In this document: in pieces, positions 26,478-35,472 of the stretch
Numbering within the stretch: the stretch's first letter is position 1
Layout: each line of letters begins with the position of its first letter
The notes under the pieces: generated by a model
Seen by the model: the letters and a program-made list of their open reading frames with translations, nothing else
Databases searched by the model: none
Told to the model about the DNA's origin: nothing
Source of the DNA: an uncultured Sulfitobacter sp.
Lineage (GTDB): Bacteria; Pseudomonadota; Alphaproteobacteria; Rhodobacterales; Rhodobacteraceae
Length of the DNA: 64,000 nt
Direction of reading: 5' to 3'
Assembly (NCBI RefSeq): GCF_947502895.1
Contig: NZ_CANNBM010000007.1
Coordinates: forward strand, 1-64,000
Translations under genes and position numbers: made by a program

Positions 26478-27464
26478 ATGCCTGTGCAGCAGCGATTGAA
26501 ACGCGCCGCTATTTGCGCCATCACTGGCTGCATGTCTGCGGCTCCCCCCTCCCCCCTGCGCGTCACCATCGCGCTGTGCACCTACAACGGCGCCGCGCAT
26601 CTGGCGCAGCAGCTGGAGTCATACGCCGCCCAGACCCACACCGCATGGGATCTGTGGATCAGCGATGACGGATCAACGGATGCCACCTGCGACATCATCA
26701 GGCGTTTTGCCGAAACCCATGGCACAGGCCGCGACATCCGTCTCCTCAAAGGGCCGCGCGCAGGCTTTGCCACCAATTTCCTGACCCTGCTGTGCCATCC
26801 CGACCTTCCTGCACAGCCTGTGGCACTGTCGGATCAGGATGATGTCTGGCTGCCCGAAAAGCTGGCGCTGGGGATGGCGCATATGGGAGGCGATGCACCT
26901 TGCCTCTATGGCGCGCAAAGCATCCACACCGATGCCGCCCTCACCCCCGTCGGGCGCAGCATGGGCGGCGGGCAGGCGCATTTTGGCAATGCCTTGGTGC
27001 AAAACATCGTCAGCGGCCATTCAGCCATGCTCAACGCCTCTGCCCTGGCGCTGGTGCGCGCCGCGGGTGTGCCACAGGGCCTGCCCTATCATGACTGGTG
27101 GCTCTATCAGCTGGTCACGGGGGCTGGCGGGCGCGCCATAGTCAGCCCTGATGCGGTTTTGATGTACCGCCAGCATGGCGAGAATGCGATGGGGTCGCAT
27201 CAAGGCCTTCGCGCCACAGCCGCCCGCGCGGCCCAGGTCTTTGGCCATACCTATGGTGATTGGATCGCCGTCAATACATCTTCCCTGCGCGCAGCATCAC
27301 AGCTGTTAACCCCCCAAGCACAGGCCATTTTGGCTTTGTTAGAGACACATCCGAAGCGCATAGGTCTTGCGCGCGCGCGTACCTTTGCCAGCGCTGGCAT
27401 CAAACGGCAAGGACGGCTTGGCACGGGGCTGTTATATCTGGCGGTATTGGCGGGGCGCGTCTAG
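26478..27464 (+). CDS. Glycosyltransferase family 2 protein
   Basis: Probable cytoplasmic sugar transferase for polysaccharide assembly. The 328-residue product has the GT-A start VTIALCTYNGAAHLAQQLES, the nucleotide-binding SDDGSTD and the acceptor-side motif LSDQDDVWLPEKL, which resembles rhamnosyl/galactosyl GT2 enzymes. The ATG at 26478 has ggag 11 bases ahead; the ATG at 26532 (MSAAPPSPLR) is an alternative that starts closer to the domain. It is divergent from the RTX gene at 26329 and convergent with kpsT, 12 bases apart. The donor sugar cannot be read from the sequence; dTDP-rhamnose is a reasonable guess from context. Confidence 0.82.
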   Translation: MPVQQRLKRAAICAITGCMSAAPPSPLRVTIALCTYNGAAHLAQQLESYAAQTHTAWDLWISDDGSTDATCDIIRRFAETHGTGRDIRLLKGPRAGFATNFLTLLCHPDLPAQPVALSDQDDVWLPEKLALGMAHMGGDAPCLYGAQSIHTDAALTPVGRSMGGGQAHFGNALVQNIVSGHSAMLNASALALVRAAGVPQGLPYHDWWLYQLVTGAGGRAIVSPDAVLMYRQHGENAMGSHQGLRATAARAAQVFGHTYGDWIAVNTSSLRAASQLLTPQAQAILALLETHPKRIGLARARTFASAGIKRQGRLGTGLLYLAVLAGRV

Positions 27465-27476
27465 ACCCGCCCACGC

Positions 27477-28148
27477 TCAGCGCGGCGCGTTGAGTTTGGC
27501 CATATTTTCTTCGTGGCGCTCGATGCCTTCGTCCACATCATCATAATAGGTCAGCTTGCCCTCATGCAGGACTGCTGTTGCATCACACAGCTGGCGCACC
27601 TGACTCATCCCGTGGCTCACCACCACCGCCCCCGAGGTTTTCATCCGCTCCATAAACACCTGCGCCGAGCGTTCGCGGAATGCCGCATCACCCACCGCCG
27701 TCACTTCGTCCACCAGATAGGTATCAAACCCGATCCCCATAGAGACCCCAAAGGCCAACCGCGACTTCATCCCGGAAGAATAGCTGCGAAACGGCAAGCG
27801 AAAATGCGTCTCTAATCCGGCGAAATCTTCAACAAATGCGATCAACTCATCTGTGTCCACCCCATAGATCCGACCCACAAAACGCGTGTTCTCGGCACCG
27901 CTCAGATCAGGATGGAACGATCCGGCAAAGCCCACGGGCCATGAGATAGTGCCTGTCGAAACGATGCGCCCCGAGGTGGGCGTCAGCGTGCCGGCAATCA
28001 TCTGGAGCAAGGTCGACTTGCCCGCCCCGTTGCGCCCCAACAGCCCCACCGCGCGACCAGTGGGAAAGGTCAGGTTGATGTCATCCGCAACCGTCTTGTG
28101 CTGGCCCTCCAGCGTGAAAATCTTGGTCAGATGCTCAAAGCGGATCAT
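27477..28148 (-). CDS. kpsT: Capsular polysaccharide ABC exporter, ATP-binding protein
   Basis: ATPase of the ABC-2 exporter that moves the finished polysaccharide across the inner membrane. The 223-residue protein has Walker A GRNGAGKST (about residues 38-46), signature YSSGMKSR, Walker B TYLVDEVTA and the switch histidine in VVVSHGMSQV. Its size and the absence of an extra C-terminal sugar-binding domain fit KpsT of group 2 capsules rather than O-antigen Wzt. It is 10 bases downstream of kpsE on the same strand, while the permease gene kpsM is on the opposite strand beyond kpsE. Confidence 0.92.
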   Translation of the reverse strand: MIRFEHLTKIFTLEGQHKTVADDINLTFPTGRAVGLLGRNGAGKSTLLQMIAGTLTPTSGRIVSTGTISWPVGFAGSFHPDLSGAENTRFVGRIYGVDTDELIAFVEDFAGLETHFRLPFRSYSSGMKSRLAFGVSMGIGFDTYLVDEVTAVGDAAFRERSAQVFMERMKTSGAVVVSHGMSQVRQLCDATAVLHEGKLTYYDDVDEGIERHEENMAKLNAPR

Positions 28149-28158
28149 GGGCGCATCC

Positions 28159-29646
28159 TCACCGTCTGTCGCGCACCGATATCGCCACCAGCACCAGAAC
28201 CGACCAGATCAGCCCCAGAAACAGCGTCACCAGCGCCAGCAGTGTCAAACGCTTGGGGTATGCGGGGGTCTCGGCCAGCGTAGGCTCCATATAGGCGGCC
28301 AGATAGCGCGTCTTGCGGCGCGATTCAGCCAGGGCACCGTCATAGGTTGCCAGTGCAGAAACATAGGAGTTTTCGGCAAATTCGCGGTCCACCACCAAAC
28401 GCTCGTAATCCCCCAGCAGATCGGCAAAGGCGGTGCCATCCTCCGACGTGCCGCCCACGCCCAGTTTGCGCCGTTCCTGCGCGATGCGGTTCTCGATCAC
28501 TTCCAGACGGCGCGTGGCCTGCACCATGCGCGGGTCTGTGTTGCTGACCGTGCCTTGCAGTAGGTCAATCTCGATCAGGGTCTGGGCCTGCTGGTTTTGC
28601 AGATTACCCAACAGACCGGCCTGCGTCTGGATGTCGATCTCGGGGTTCACGATCTGGTTCACGTTGCGAAACCGCGTTACCACTGCACGCGCGTCTTTCA
28701 ACCGCTCCAGCGCCTCGTCCAGCTCCTCGCGGGCATAGCGGATGGAATCCTGCCGTGCGATATCGCTCAGTTCGTTGATCATCTGGCTGCTTTTTTCAAA
28801 CAGGATCTGGCTGATGGCTGTGGCATCATCCGGATCAAAGGCCAGCACTTCGACTTCGATCAGGCCCGATCCTGCTCCGTAGGATATCCGCACCATACGG
28901 TTCCAGTAATCGACCAGCTCCTCGACCGAGGCTTCATCGGGGATGGCAAAGACAAAATCTTCCTCCGGCTTGGACCAGATCGCGCGCAGGTCCAGATCAC
29001 TGTCGATATCCAGCACCAGTTTCTGGCTCTGGATGAATTCGAACAGGATGTCTGTATCCGACGAGCTGGAGTTCGAAATGCTGGTCAGACCGCTGAGCAC
29101 ACCGAGGGCCGAATTTGCATCCTCGCGGCGCACCGAAAATCCGACCTTGGAGGCGTATTGATCGACGGCAACCGTATAGAGATAGAACCCCGTCACCGCT
29201 GACGGCACCACGACAAACAACAAAAAGCTGAGCAGGATCACCACATGGCGGCCACGGCGATAGGTCGGGGATGCAGGTGGCGGCACGGGCCGTCCGGCAG
29301 GCACCGCTTCGCGCGCGGGAGACGGTGTCGGGCTTGCCGCTTGCGCTGCCGCTGCCGCTGCCGGAGCAGGTGCAGGTGCTTGCGGTGCAGCGGCAGGTGC
29401 AGGTGCTTGCGGTGCAGCCGGAGGCGGCGGTGGTGGTGGCGGTGGTGCTTTGCCCTGCGCAATCTGTTGCGCATGCGCCTGTGCGGCAGCCTGGGCTGCT
29501 TTGGCAGCGGCCTGTGCGGGGGCCTGTGCGGGGGCACCCCCGTCTGCTGGCTTTACCATAGTTTCCGGCGCAACCGCGTCTTGTGCGCGACCCGCATCCT
29601 GCGCCACCCGTTTTGGTTCTTGTGCCACAAGGGCCCCTCTCGTCAT
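28159..29646 (-). CDS. kpsE: Capsule export inner-membrane/periplasmic adaptor with Pro-Ala-rich cytoplasmic tail
   Basis: Polysaccharide co-polymerase/export protein that bridges the ABC exporter to the outer membrane. It has two membrane segments (about 132-155, VVILLSFLLFVVVPSAV, and about 468-490, LALVTLFLGLIWSVLVLV). The periplasmic part contains coiled-coil stretches and the KpsE-typical VGFSVRREDANSALGVLSG. The N-terminal 125 residues, predicted cytoplasmic, are almost only alanine, proline and glutamine. This makes the protein about 495 residues long, against about 380 in Escherichia coli KpsE. It shares a 64-base divergent gap with kpsM. Confidence 0.88.
   Translation of the reverse strand: MTRGALVAQEPKRVAQDAGRAQDAVAPETMVKPADGGAPAQAPAQAAAKAAQAAAQAHAQQIAQGKAPPPPPPPPPAAPQAPAPAAAPQAPAPAPAAAAAAQAASPTPSPAREAVPAGRPVPPPASPTYRRGRHVVILLSFLLFVVVPSAVTGFYLYTVAVDQYASKVGFSVRREDANSALGVLSGLTSISNSSSSDTDILFEFIQSQKLVLDIDSDLDLRAIWSKPEEDFVFAIPDEASVEELVDYWNRMVRISYGAGSGLIEVEVLAFDPDDATAISQILFEKSSQMINELSDIARQDSIRYAREELDEALERLKDARAVVTRFRNVNQIVNPEIDIQTQAGLLGNLQNQQAQTLIEIDLLQGTVSNTDPRMVQATRRLEVIENRIAQERRKLGVGGTSEDGTAFADLLGDYERLVVDREFAENSYVSALATYDGALAESRRKTRYLAAYMEPTLAETPAYPKRLTLLALVTLFLGLIWSVLVLVAISVRDRR
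29366..29419. repeat. Two tandem 27-bp repeats in the kpsE Pro-Ala tail
   Basis: The unit starting gcaggtgcaggtgcttgc is present twice back to back (29366-29392 and 29393-29419). Each copy encodes nine residues of the alanine/proline-rich segment of KpsE. A shorter duplication (gcctgtgcgggg) lies near 29510-29535. The tract is prone to length change by slippage. Confidence 0.75.
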
Positions 29647-29710
29647 GTTTGTTGATCTTGTCTTACATGCTCTGGTGTTTCGACGCCAGAAGGCGGATAT
29701 TGGTCATATC

Positions 29711-30547
29711 ATGAGTGACCAAACCGCCCCACCCTCTGACAATACGCCCGCCCCCCTTCCCGAAGGCAGCGCACGGCCGCGCCGCAGCTTTGCCACCCTG
29801 CGCTCGATCACGGCATTGATGCTGCGCGAAATGGCGACAACCTATGGCCGCTCCCCGGGGGGGTATATCTGGGCGGTGATCGAACCTGCGGCAGGCATCG
29901 CGCTGCTGTCGCTGGTGTTCTCGGCGGCACTTCGCAACCCGCCCGTCGGCATCAGCTTTGCGATGTTTTATGCCACAGGGATGCTGCCCTTTATGATGTT
30001 CAGTGACATTCATGGAAAAATCGCCACCTCCCTGTTGTTTTCCAAACAATTGCTGGCTTACCCGACAGTCACGTTTGTCGATGCAATTCTGGCGCGTTTC
30101 TTTTTGAACATCATAACCCTGCTGCTGGTCGGGTATATCATCTTTACCGGTTGTCTTTTGATGTTCGAGACGCGTACCACCCTTAATCTGCCAATCATCG
30201 TGCAGGCCTATGCACTGTCAGCCTGTCTGGGCATCGGGGTGGGCACGCTGAATGCCTATACTTTCACACGGTTCAATGTCGTCCAGCGGTTCTGGTCCAT
30301 TCTGATGCGGCCCCTTGTTCTGGTGTCAGGCGTTATCATCCCACTTTACAGCTTCCCCCAGCCCTACCGTGACTATCTGTGGTACAATCCGCTGATGCAT
30401 GTAACGGGCATGATGCGTGCAGGGTTCTACCCCGAATACGAGTCCCATTACGTCACCCCCAGCTATGTGATGGGCATTGCGCTGGCTTGCATGGCGATGG
30501 GGCTGCTGCTGCTGCGCCGGCACCATCAGGACATCCTGACACGCTAA
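29711..30547 (+). CDS. kpsM: Capsular polysaccharide ABC exporter, permease
   Basis: Membrane subunit of the ABC-2 polysaccharide exporter. The 278-residue product has about six hydrophobic segments (for example IALLSLVFSAAL, FFLNIITLLLVGYIIFTGCLL, LSACLGIGVGTLNAY, LVLVSGVIIPLYSF) and KpsM-like features such as TYGRSPGGYIWAVIEPAAGIALL and the C-terminal YNPLMHVTGMMRAGFYPEY. I chose the ATG at 29711 because it gives the family length; an in-frame ATG at 29645 would overlap the kpsE start. It is divergent from kpsE, so kpsM is separated from kpsT, unlike the usual kpsMT pair. Confidence 0.9.
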   Translation: MSDQTAPPSDNTPAPLPEGSARPRRSFATLRSITALMLREMATTYGRSPGGYIWAVIEPAAGIALLSLVFSAALRNPPVGISFAMFYATGMLPFMMFSDIHGKIATSLLFSKQLLAYPTVTFVDAILARFFLNIITLLLVGYIIFTGCLLMFETRTTLNLPIIVQAYALSACLGIGVGTLNAYTFTRFNVVQRFWSILMRPLVLVSGVIIPLYSFPQPYRDYLWYNPLMHVTGMMRAGFYPEYESHYVTPSYVMGIALACMAMGLLLLRRHHQDILTR

Positions 30548-30554
30548 AAGCGCC

Positions 30555-31745
30555 CTAACCGCGCTTCAGACGCGATGCCCATGCAAATGCTGTCCGCTTC
30601 CAGCGCGGTACGGTTTGCTGCCGCACGGCTGCATCCATATCCTGAAGTGTCTCTAACACAGGGAAAATTGCAGCATCATATGTCGCGATATCCGCACCCT
30701 CTGGCGGGCAGTCAGGAAGCTGTGGCATGGGTTTTCCCGCAACACGGGCTGCTGCCTCGGCCCCCTCGCGCAGGGCATGATAGAGCGGCGCAAAGAGTGT
30801 GGGGTCATTCAACTTCATCACACCTTCAAGGATATCTGCGTGATACGGCGCCTCGCGCGTCCAGCGCGTATCGGCAAACAGATCGGCCTGATCTTCGGGC
30901 GACAAAACCGCGCGCAATGTGTCCAACGCAGCCAGACGCACAGGGCGTAGCGCCTGTACATGACGCGCCTGCACCGCCCAAAGCTTGCGCCCCGGCACAG
31001 GCGGGCACCAGCGCTGCACCACAAATTCAATCGCCCCCTGATGGCCTGTTGGCCGGAAGGAACGGTTGCGCAGCAAAAAACCCGTCAGGATTGCAGGCGA
31101 AGATGTGTTGGCCTGCAACTCAGCCTTCAACGGCAAATCATAAAGGGCTGCGAATTTGGCCACGACATCGGGCCGCTGGCTGCGCACGGTCAGGCGCACA
31201 TTGGGAATACGCGACCATGCAGCGATGTCATCTGCGAAACTATATGGCATGCCCGAGCGTTCCATCCACACATCAAGCTGGGGCTGGTGCCAAACCCCCC
31301 ATTGCCAGAAGGCTGCATTTACCCAGTCAATCGGCGGGCGCAAGAACACCACCACATCCACGGGCGGATGACCCCAGTCGGCCAGTGCGGCGGCAAAGGC
31401 GGCATGGTGGTTGATCCAGCCTTCGTTCGAGGCGATCGGCACATATCCGCGCTTTTCCCCCTGTGTCAGGGTCTGTTTCAACGCCGCAAAAATATCAGCC
31501 GCCGGATATTGCGGCCCCAGATTGGGCCAGGATGTATAGCCATAAGGAGACAGACGCGCGCCTGTGGTCAGGGTTGTTCCGTCTTGGACACGCCACGCGC
31601 CCGCCAGCAGATGCGCAGAGGTATAGCGATAGCGCGTGCCATCGCTGCCGCGCAGATCGGGCGTCATGCTCAACGCGGTTTGCAGGGCCGAACTGCCGCA
31701 TTTGGGCGCACCGATGTGCAAGATGAGATGAGGGCGCTGTGTCAT
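30555..31745 (-). CDS. Sulfotransferase-like protein
   Basis: The 396-residue protein has an N-terminal P-loop-like motif HIGAPKCGSSALQTAL (residues 10-25), which matches the 5'-phosphosulfate-binding loop of sulfotransferases. A second segment, VVVFLRPPIDWVNAAFWQW (about 130-150), corresponds to the 3'-phosphate site. The rest is poorly conserved to my eye. It overlaps the upstream glycosyltransferase by ATGA, so it likely modifies the glycan made by that enzyme, with PAPS as donor. A non-catalytic member of the fold is possible. Confidence 0.65.
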   Translation of the reverse strand: MTQRPHLILHIGAPKCGSSALQTALSMTPDLRGSDGTRYRYTSAHLLAGAWRVQDGTTLTTGARLSPYGYTSWPNLGPQYPAADIFAALKQTLTQGEKRGYVPIASNEGWINHHAAFAAALADWGHPPVDVVVFLRPPIDWVNAAFWQWGVWHQPQLDVWMERSGMPYSFADDIAAWSRIPNVRLTVRSQRPDVVAKFAALYDLPLKAELQANTSSPAILTGFLLRNRSFRPTGHQGAIEFVVQRWCPPVPGRKLWAVQARHVQALRPVRLAALDTLRAVLSPEDQADLFADTRWTREAPYHADILEGVMKLNDPTLFAPLYHALREGAEAAARVAGKPMPQLPDCPPEGADIATYDAAIFPVLETLQDMDAAVRQQTVPRWKRTAFAWASRLKRG

Positions 31746-34345
31746 TTACCGGGTCCTGTGGAATGGTCCTGCAATGCCGCCAACAGAGCTGTGATGTCAA
31801 CATCGCGCCCATCCGGCGGCAAGGCAATCACCCCCCCCGCAGCACCACCCGCCACGGCCGCTGCCACCGCATCCCCCTGCGCGCCCAGATCAAAGCTGAG
31901 AACAGGCATACCGGTGGCCAAGGCCTCATGGGTGGTGAATGAAAATGTCTCGGGCCAGATCGAGGGGATCAACCAGCCGGTAATGCGGTAGCGTGCCACC
32001 AGCCCTGCCAGATCGCGCAGCTCGTAACTGCCATGCACCTGCGCAGGTGCGGCCAGCGGCCATGCAGGGTCCAGATGCCCGATCACCACCAGACGTGCCG
32101 CCCCTGTGCGCGCCAGATCACGGCTCAGCTTTTGCAGCACCGCCGCGCCCTTTTGATAGCCGATGTTGCCCAGCACCCCGATCACAGGCGTGCCATCGCG
32201 CACAGGCTCGATGCGGGGCACATCCGCCAGCAAGGGGTGCGGCTCGGTCACGAGGGTCGTGGCGGTTTGCGGATAGGCCTCTTGCACAATGCGGCGGCTG
32301 TCATCGGAGAAGACCACACACCGCTCGGCGGCACTGACCAGCGGCCCCCACGCGCCCTGCCAGTCGGCCAGTGTGGCATCGGGCAAACCGGGGCGCACAT
32401 AGGTATGGGCAGGATCATCCGCCAGCGGGCCACCAGCCACAGGCACACCGTGATAGACGCCACCGCGCCCCAGCAACGTATAGGACGGGCTGACGGGAAA
32501 GAAATCGTGGAACAACACCTCGACAGGATGGGCCACGCCCTGCTCGTGATTGCCACCCTGAGCGATTTCCATCAGAACTTGCGGCAGCGCCACCGCGTCC
32601 CGCGCGCCCACGCCACATGAATAGATCAGCCGCATGCGTGGCAGATAAGCCAAAAGACGCTTTATCAGGGTCACATCATTGGTGCGCCCCTGTGCGCTGC
32701 CCAGCCGCGTGTGCAGCTCCAGCTTCCATGTGTGGCCTTGGCCCACGCGCAGGACCACAGCAGATCCGCCCGTCTCCACGCCGCCCCTGACCGCACCGAT
32801 ATCGCGGGCGATGCGGTCTTGCAGGTATTTCTCGGCGCCGCCGCCCATGGCATGGGCCACATAAACGGGTACTTCGCCTTGCGACTGTGCCGCGGCCTCT
32901 GTCGCAGCCCAGACCAGCCCCAACGCCAGCCGCGCGGTATTGAGCGGATCTGTGCGGATAAACTCCTGCACCTGCGCGTCATACGTGGGATAGCGGCGTG
33001 AAATCTCGGCGCCGTTGCGCTCCAGCAGTGCCTGTTTCGCAGCAGAGCCAAAGGATTCACCGCCGCGGTGCTCAACGAACAGATGCGGCGTACAGACGTG
33101 CCGCCCCCCCAGCGCGCGCGCCTTCTGGCACCAATCCGTCTCTTCGCCGTAGCCCTTGCCGAATATCGTATCAAGCCGGGGCAGGCGGCGCAGATATTCA
33201 GGCGACAGCGCCATGCAAAACCCCACGCCTGTGGGCGCATCCACCAGCCCCTCGACGAGGTTGAGGGTTTGGGCTGCGGCATCCAGCACATCAGCCATGC
33301 CCCCTGTCAGATCATGGCGCTGGCAGATCACCGGCACAGTGAAAATCTCGGCGTCATTGGACATGGGGGTCACACTGGCCACATCACCCTGCGCAAAGGG
33401 GGCAAGCAGCCGGCTGGCCCAGCCCGCAGGCACCAGCGCGTCGGAATTGAGCAAGACCACAGGCGCATCCCGCTTGGCCGCTTCCCCCAGCCCGCGATTG
33501 ACGCCGCCAATAAAGCCGAGGTTTTCATCGTTGCGCAGCAGGGTGACACGGCTGCCCTGTTGGCCCGCCCAGTCCTGCAGCATCGGCCAGACGCGATCAT
33601 CGGTCGAGCGGTCCTCGACCACGATCATATGCCAGTCCAGATCGGTATGGGCCGCGACACGGGCCAGACACTCTGTGAGCACGTCATAGGCATTGTAGAC
33701 AGGCAGCACGATGGTGACTGTCTTATGGGGGCGGGGCAGGGCGGCTGTAAAAGGCTCCAGCGCGCCGCCCAGCATCTCCGCAGAGGTAGAGGCAGGCACC
33801 AGCCCGAGGCGTTCCTTGACGACTTCGCGCGCGCCCAGATCGCCCTCCCGTTTCCAGCGCCAGATTTCGGGCAGCAGCCCGATCAGCGTGCGGATATAAG
33901 GAACAACCAGCCGGATGCGGGCGCGGCGGATGTCATTGACCGTAAACCCGTCAAAGGTGCAGGTCACAGCGCCGCCGCCTTCATCGGCCTGCAAAACCAG
34001 ATCCCCCACCTCGAACGGGATATCGAGGGCAAAGCCACGTGCGTCCGATCCGGGCTGGGTAAGTTCGGGCACACACCACAGCCGCGTGCGGTTCAGGATC
34101 AGCCCCACACGGGCCGCCTGCGACCAGCCTTCGACAATCAAACGGTTGCCCCGAAGACGGATTTCCGTCACGCGGCCAAAGCTGCGGCCGGTGGCATCGC
34201 ACAAGTCGCCGCCCGGACGATCCAGTGTCAGGTTATGCTCCGCGTAACGCAGGAAAATCAGGTACAATCTGCGCAACAACAAGGGGGCGGCCTTTGGTTC
34301 AGATGAGGTATCGCTACCGTATCTTTGCCGCCCGCAGGTGTCCAT
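31742..34345 (-). CDS. Two-domain glycosyltransferase (GT2 plus GT4-like)
   Basis: The 867-residue cytoplasmic enzyme probably adds two sugars in polysaccharide assembly. Residues 1-200 form an accessory region with beta-strand character. A GT2 domain starts near 209 (VTIVLPVYNAYDVL), with VVEDRSTDD, the donor motif LLNSDALVP and the late motif FGKGYGEETDWCQKA. A GT-B/GT4-like domain occupies about 570-860, with VIGVLGNIGYQKGAAVLQKL, LVVIGHLDP and PSIWPETFSFTTHEALATGMPVLSF. The first ATG, 34345, has a weak ribosome binding site. The parS-like palindrome lies only 20 bases upstream, and the gene is downstream of parB on the same strand. It overlaps the following sulfotransferase-like gene by four bases. 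Confidence 0.82.
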   Translation of the reverse strand: MDTCGRQRYGSDTSSEPKAAPLLLRRLYLIFLRYAEHNLTLDRPGGDLCDATGRSFGRVTEIRLRGNRLIVEGWSQAARVGLILNRTRLWCVPELTQPGSDARGFALDIPFEVGDLVLQADEGGGAVTCTFDGFTVNDIRRARIRLVVPYIRTLIGLLPEIWRWKREGDLGAREVVKERLGLVPASTSAEMLGGALEPFTAALPRPHKTVTIVLPVYNAYDVLTECLARVAAHTDLDWHMIVVEDRSTDDRVWPMLQDWAGQQGSRVTLLRNDENLGFIGGVNRGLGEAAKRDAPVVLLNSDALVPAGWASRLLAPFAQGDVASVTPMSNDAEIFTVPVICQRHDLTGGMADVLDAAAQTLNLVEGLVDAPTGVGFCMALSPEYLRRLPRLDTIFGKGYGEETDWCQKARALGGRHVCTPHLFVEHRGGESFGSAAKQALLERNGAEISRRYPTYDAQVQEFIRTDPLNTARLALGLVWAATEAAAQSQGEVPVYVAHAMGGGAEKYLQDRIARDIGAVRGGVETGGSAVVLRVGQGHTWKLELHTRLGSAQGRTNDVTLIKRLLAYLPRMRLIYSCGVGARDAVALPQVLMEIAQGGNHEQGVAHPVEVLFHDFFPVSPSYTLLGRGGVYHGVPVAGGPLADDPAHTYVRPGLPDATLADWQGAWGPLVSAAERCVVFSDDSRRIVQEAYPQTATTLVTEPHPLLADVPRIEPVRDGTPVIGVLGNIGYQKGAAVLQKLSRDLARTGAARLVVIGHLDPAWPLAAPAQVHGSYELRDLAGLVARYRITGWLIPSIWPETFSFTTHEALATGMPVLSFDLGAQGDAVAAAVAGGAAGGVIALPPDGRDVDITALLAALQDHSTGPGK

Positions 34346-34365
34346 GCACCCAGAGAGCCTGCGCT

Positions 34366-34389
34366 AAATGTTTCGCGCGCGAAACATTT
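34366..34389. other. parS: parS-like centromere palindrome
   Basis: A perfect 24-bp palindrome: half-site aaatgtttcgcg followed by its exact mirror. Its inner 18 bases (34369-34386) read tgtttc, then gcgcgc, then gaaaca. The chromosomal parS consensus has tgtttc-acgt-gaaaca, so the flanks are identical but the core is two bases longer. It lies 23 bases after the parB stop codon, a common place for a plasmid centromere. It has no T-run, so a terminator is less likely. Confidence 0.7.
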
Positions 34390-34412
34390 GGTCCGGCAGC
34401 AGGGATACAGGA

Positions 34413-35402
34413 TCAGCCACGCGCCTTTTGCGCCGCCTTATCCGCACGGTCCCGCAACCACGCCTGAAGCTCGCGGGTGAGGGTGGGGGTCAGGGCAGGG
34501 CCGGACAGAACCAGACTGCCATCGGCGCGGGTTTGGGCGCGCAGACCGGGGGCGAGACGGCGAATGGAGGAGGCCGGATCAGGTGATGCCGCCCCGCTGG
34601 TCGCTTGTTTTGCGCTCAAAACCTCCTGTATCAGAGACTGTTCATGCGCTGCATCCGCAGACGGCTCGGCCAGTGCCACGCGCAAACGATCGGCAAAGGT
34701 TGCGTCAGCCTCCAAGGCTTTCGAGAGGGTAAGACCCAACCGCTCCCCCATCTCCTCGGGGAAATGCAGCACCCCGTCCAAACGGGTCACAAGGGGCAAA
34801 AAGGATTTGATCTTGGAGCGTTTGGCACGGCTTGCGGCCTTGAACAGAGACTGAAGTGCAGCTTTTTCCGTCTCGAACACACCGCCCGCAACAGATTTGG
34901 CCACAATGCGCGCCCGCTCGTAATAAGACAGCCCCACGCGGATTTCGTTTTCCTCGATCATGGCGAGGTAGGCCTCGGGGGCATCACGCGGCGCGCGCAG
35001 CAGAGCCAGCACGGGGCGGTCGCCCAATTGGCGGATCGCCGTCAGACGCCGCCAGCCCGAAATCAGACCGTAGCGCCCGCCGTCAAGCTGCACGACTTCG
35101 ATGGGGCTTTGCTGGCCGCGCGCACGGATGGAGGTCACAAGCGCCTCCATCTCTTCGGCGTCCACGCGGGTGCGGTCACGCATCAGATAAGCCGCATCAA
35201 TGCAGGCAGGGTCGAGATCCAGCACCATGCGCCCCTCGCGGCGCGCCGTCTCGATGGTATCGAGTACATCGGACAGGGCCGCCTGTGTCGCCGCATCGCC
35301 CGCTACATTGGCAATGGGCGGCGGCGCGGAGATTGATTTGGTCTCCAGCCCTTCGGGGATGTCGGAAAAGACAGCGGGGCTGAGACGTTTGCGTTTGGCC
35401 AT
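34413..35402 (-). CDS. parB: Plasmid partition protein ParB/RepB-like
   Basis: Centromere-binding protein that loads at parS and works with the ParA ATPase in segregation. The 329-residue protein has a ParB N-terminal domain at about 60-150 (DLDPACIDAAYLMRDRTR, ARGQQSPIEVVQLDGGRYGLISGWRRLTAIRQL). The segment NEIRVGLSYYERARIVAKSV corresponds to the motif next to the CTP-binding box, and the central helix-turn-helix region covers about 170-240 (AASRAKRSKIKSFLPL). It follows parA after 70 bases and is followed by the parS-like palindrome. Confidence 0.88.
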   Translation of the reverse strand: MAKRKRLSPAVFSDIPEGLETKSISAPPPIANVAGDAATQAALSDVLDTIETARREGRMVLDLDPACIDAAYLMRDRTRVDAEEMEALVTSIRARGQQSPIEVVQLDGGRYGLISGWRRLTAIRQLGDRPVLALLRAPRDAPEAYLAMIEENEIRVGLSYYERARIVAKSVAGGVFETEKAALQSLFKAASRAKRSKIKSFLPLVTRLDGVLHFPEEMGERLGLTLSKALEADATFADRLRVALAEPSADAAHEQSLIQEVLSAKQATSGAASPDPASSIRRLAPGLRAQTRADGSLVLSGPALTPTLTRELQAWLRDRADKAAQKARG

Positions 35403-35472
35403 GTGGATGCTCCTTTGAGGGGGCGATATGGAACGATAAGCCTTTAACAGGCTCTAAATCATGCGCACGGTG

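Noticed and set aside
29450..29710. N-terminal extension of kpsM
   Set aside because: The extension is the antisense of the kpsE Pro-Ala tract and codes for alanine/cysteine runs; the ATG at 29711 gives the normal KpsM length.
34366..34389. Reading the palindrome after parB as a terminator
   Set aside because: There is no T-run on either strand and the arms match the parS motif, so a centromere is the better reading.
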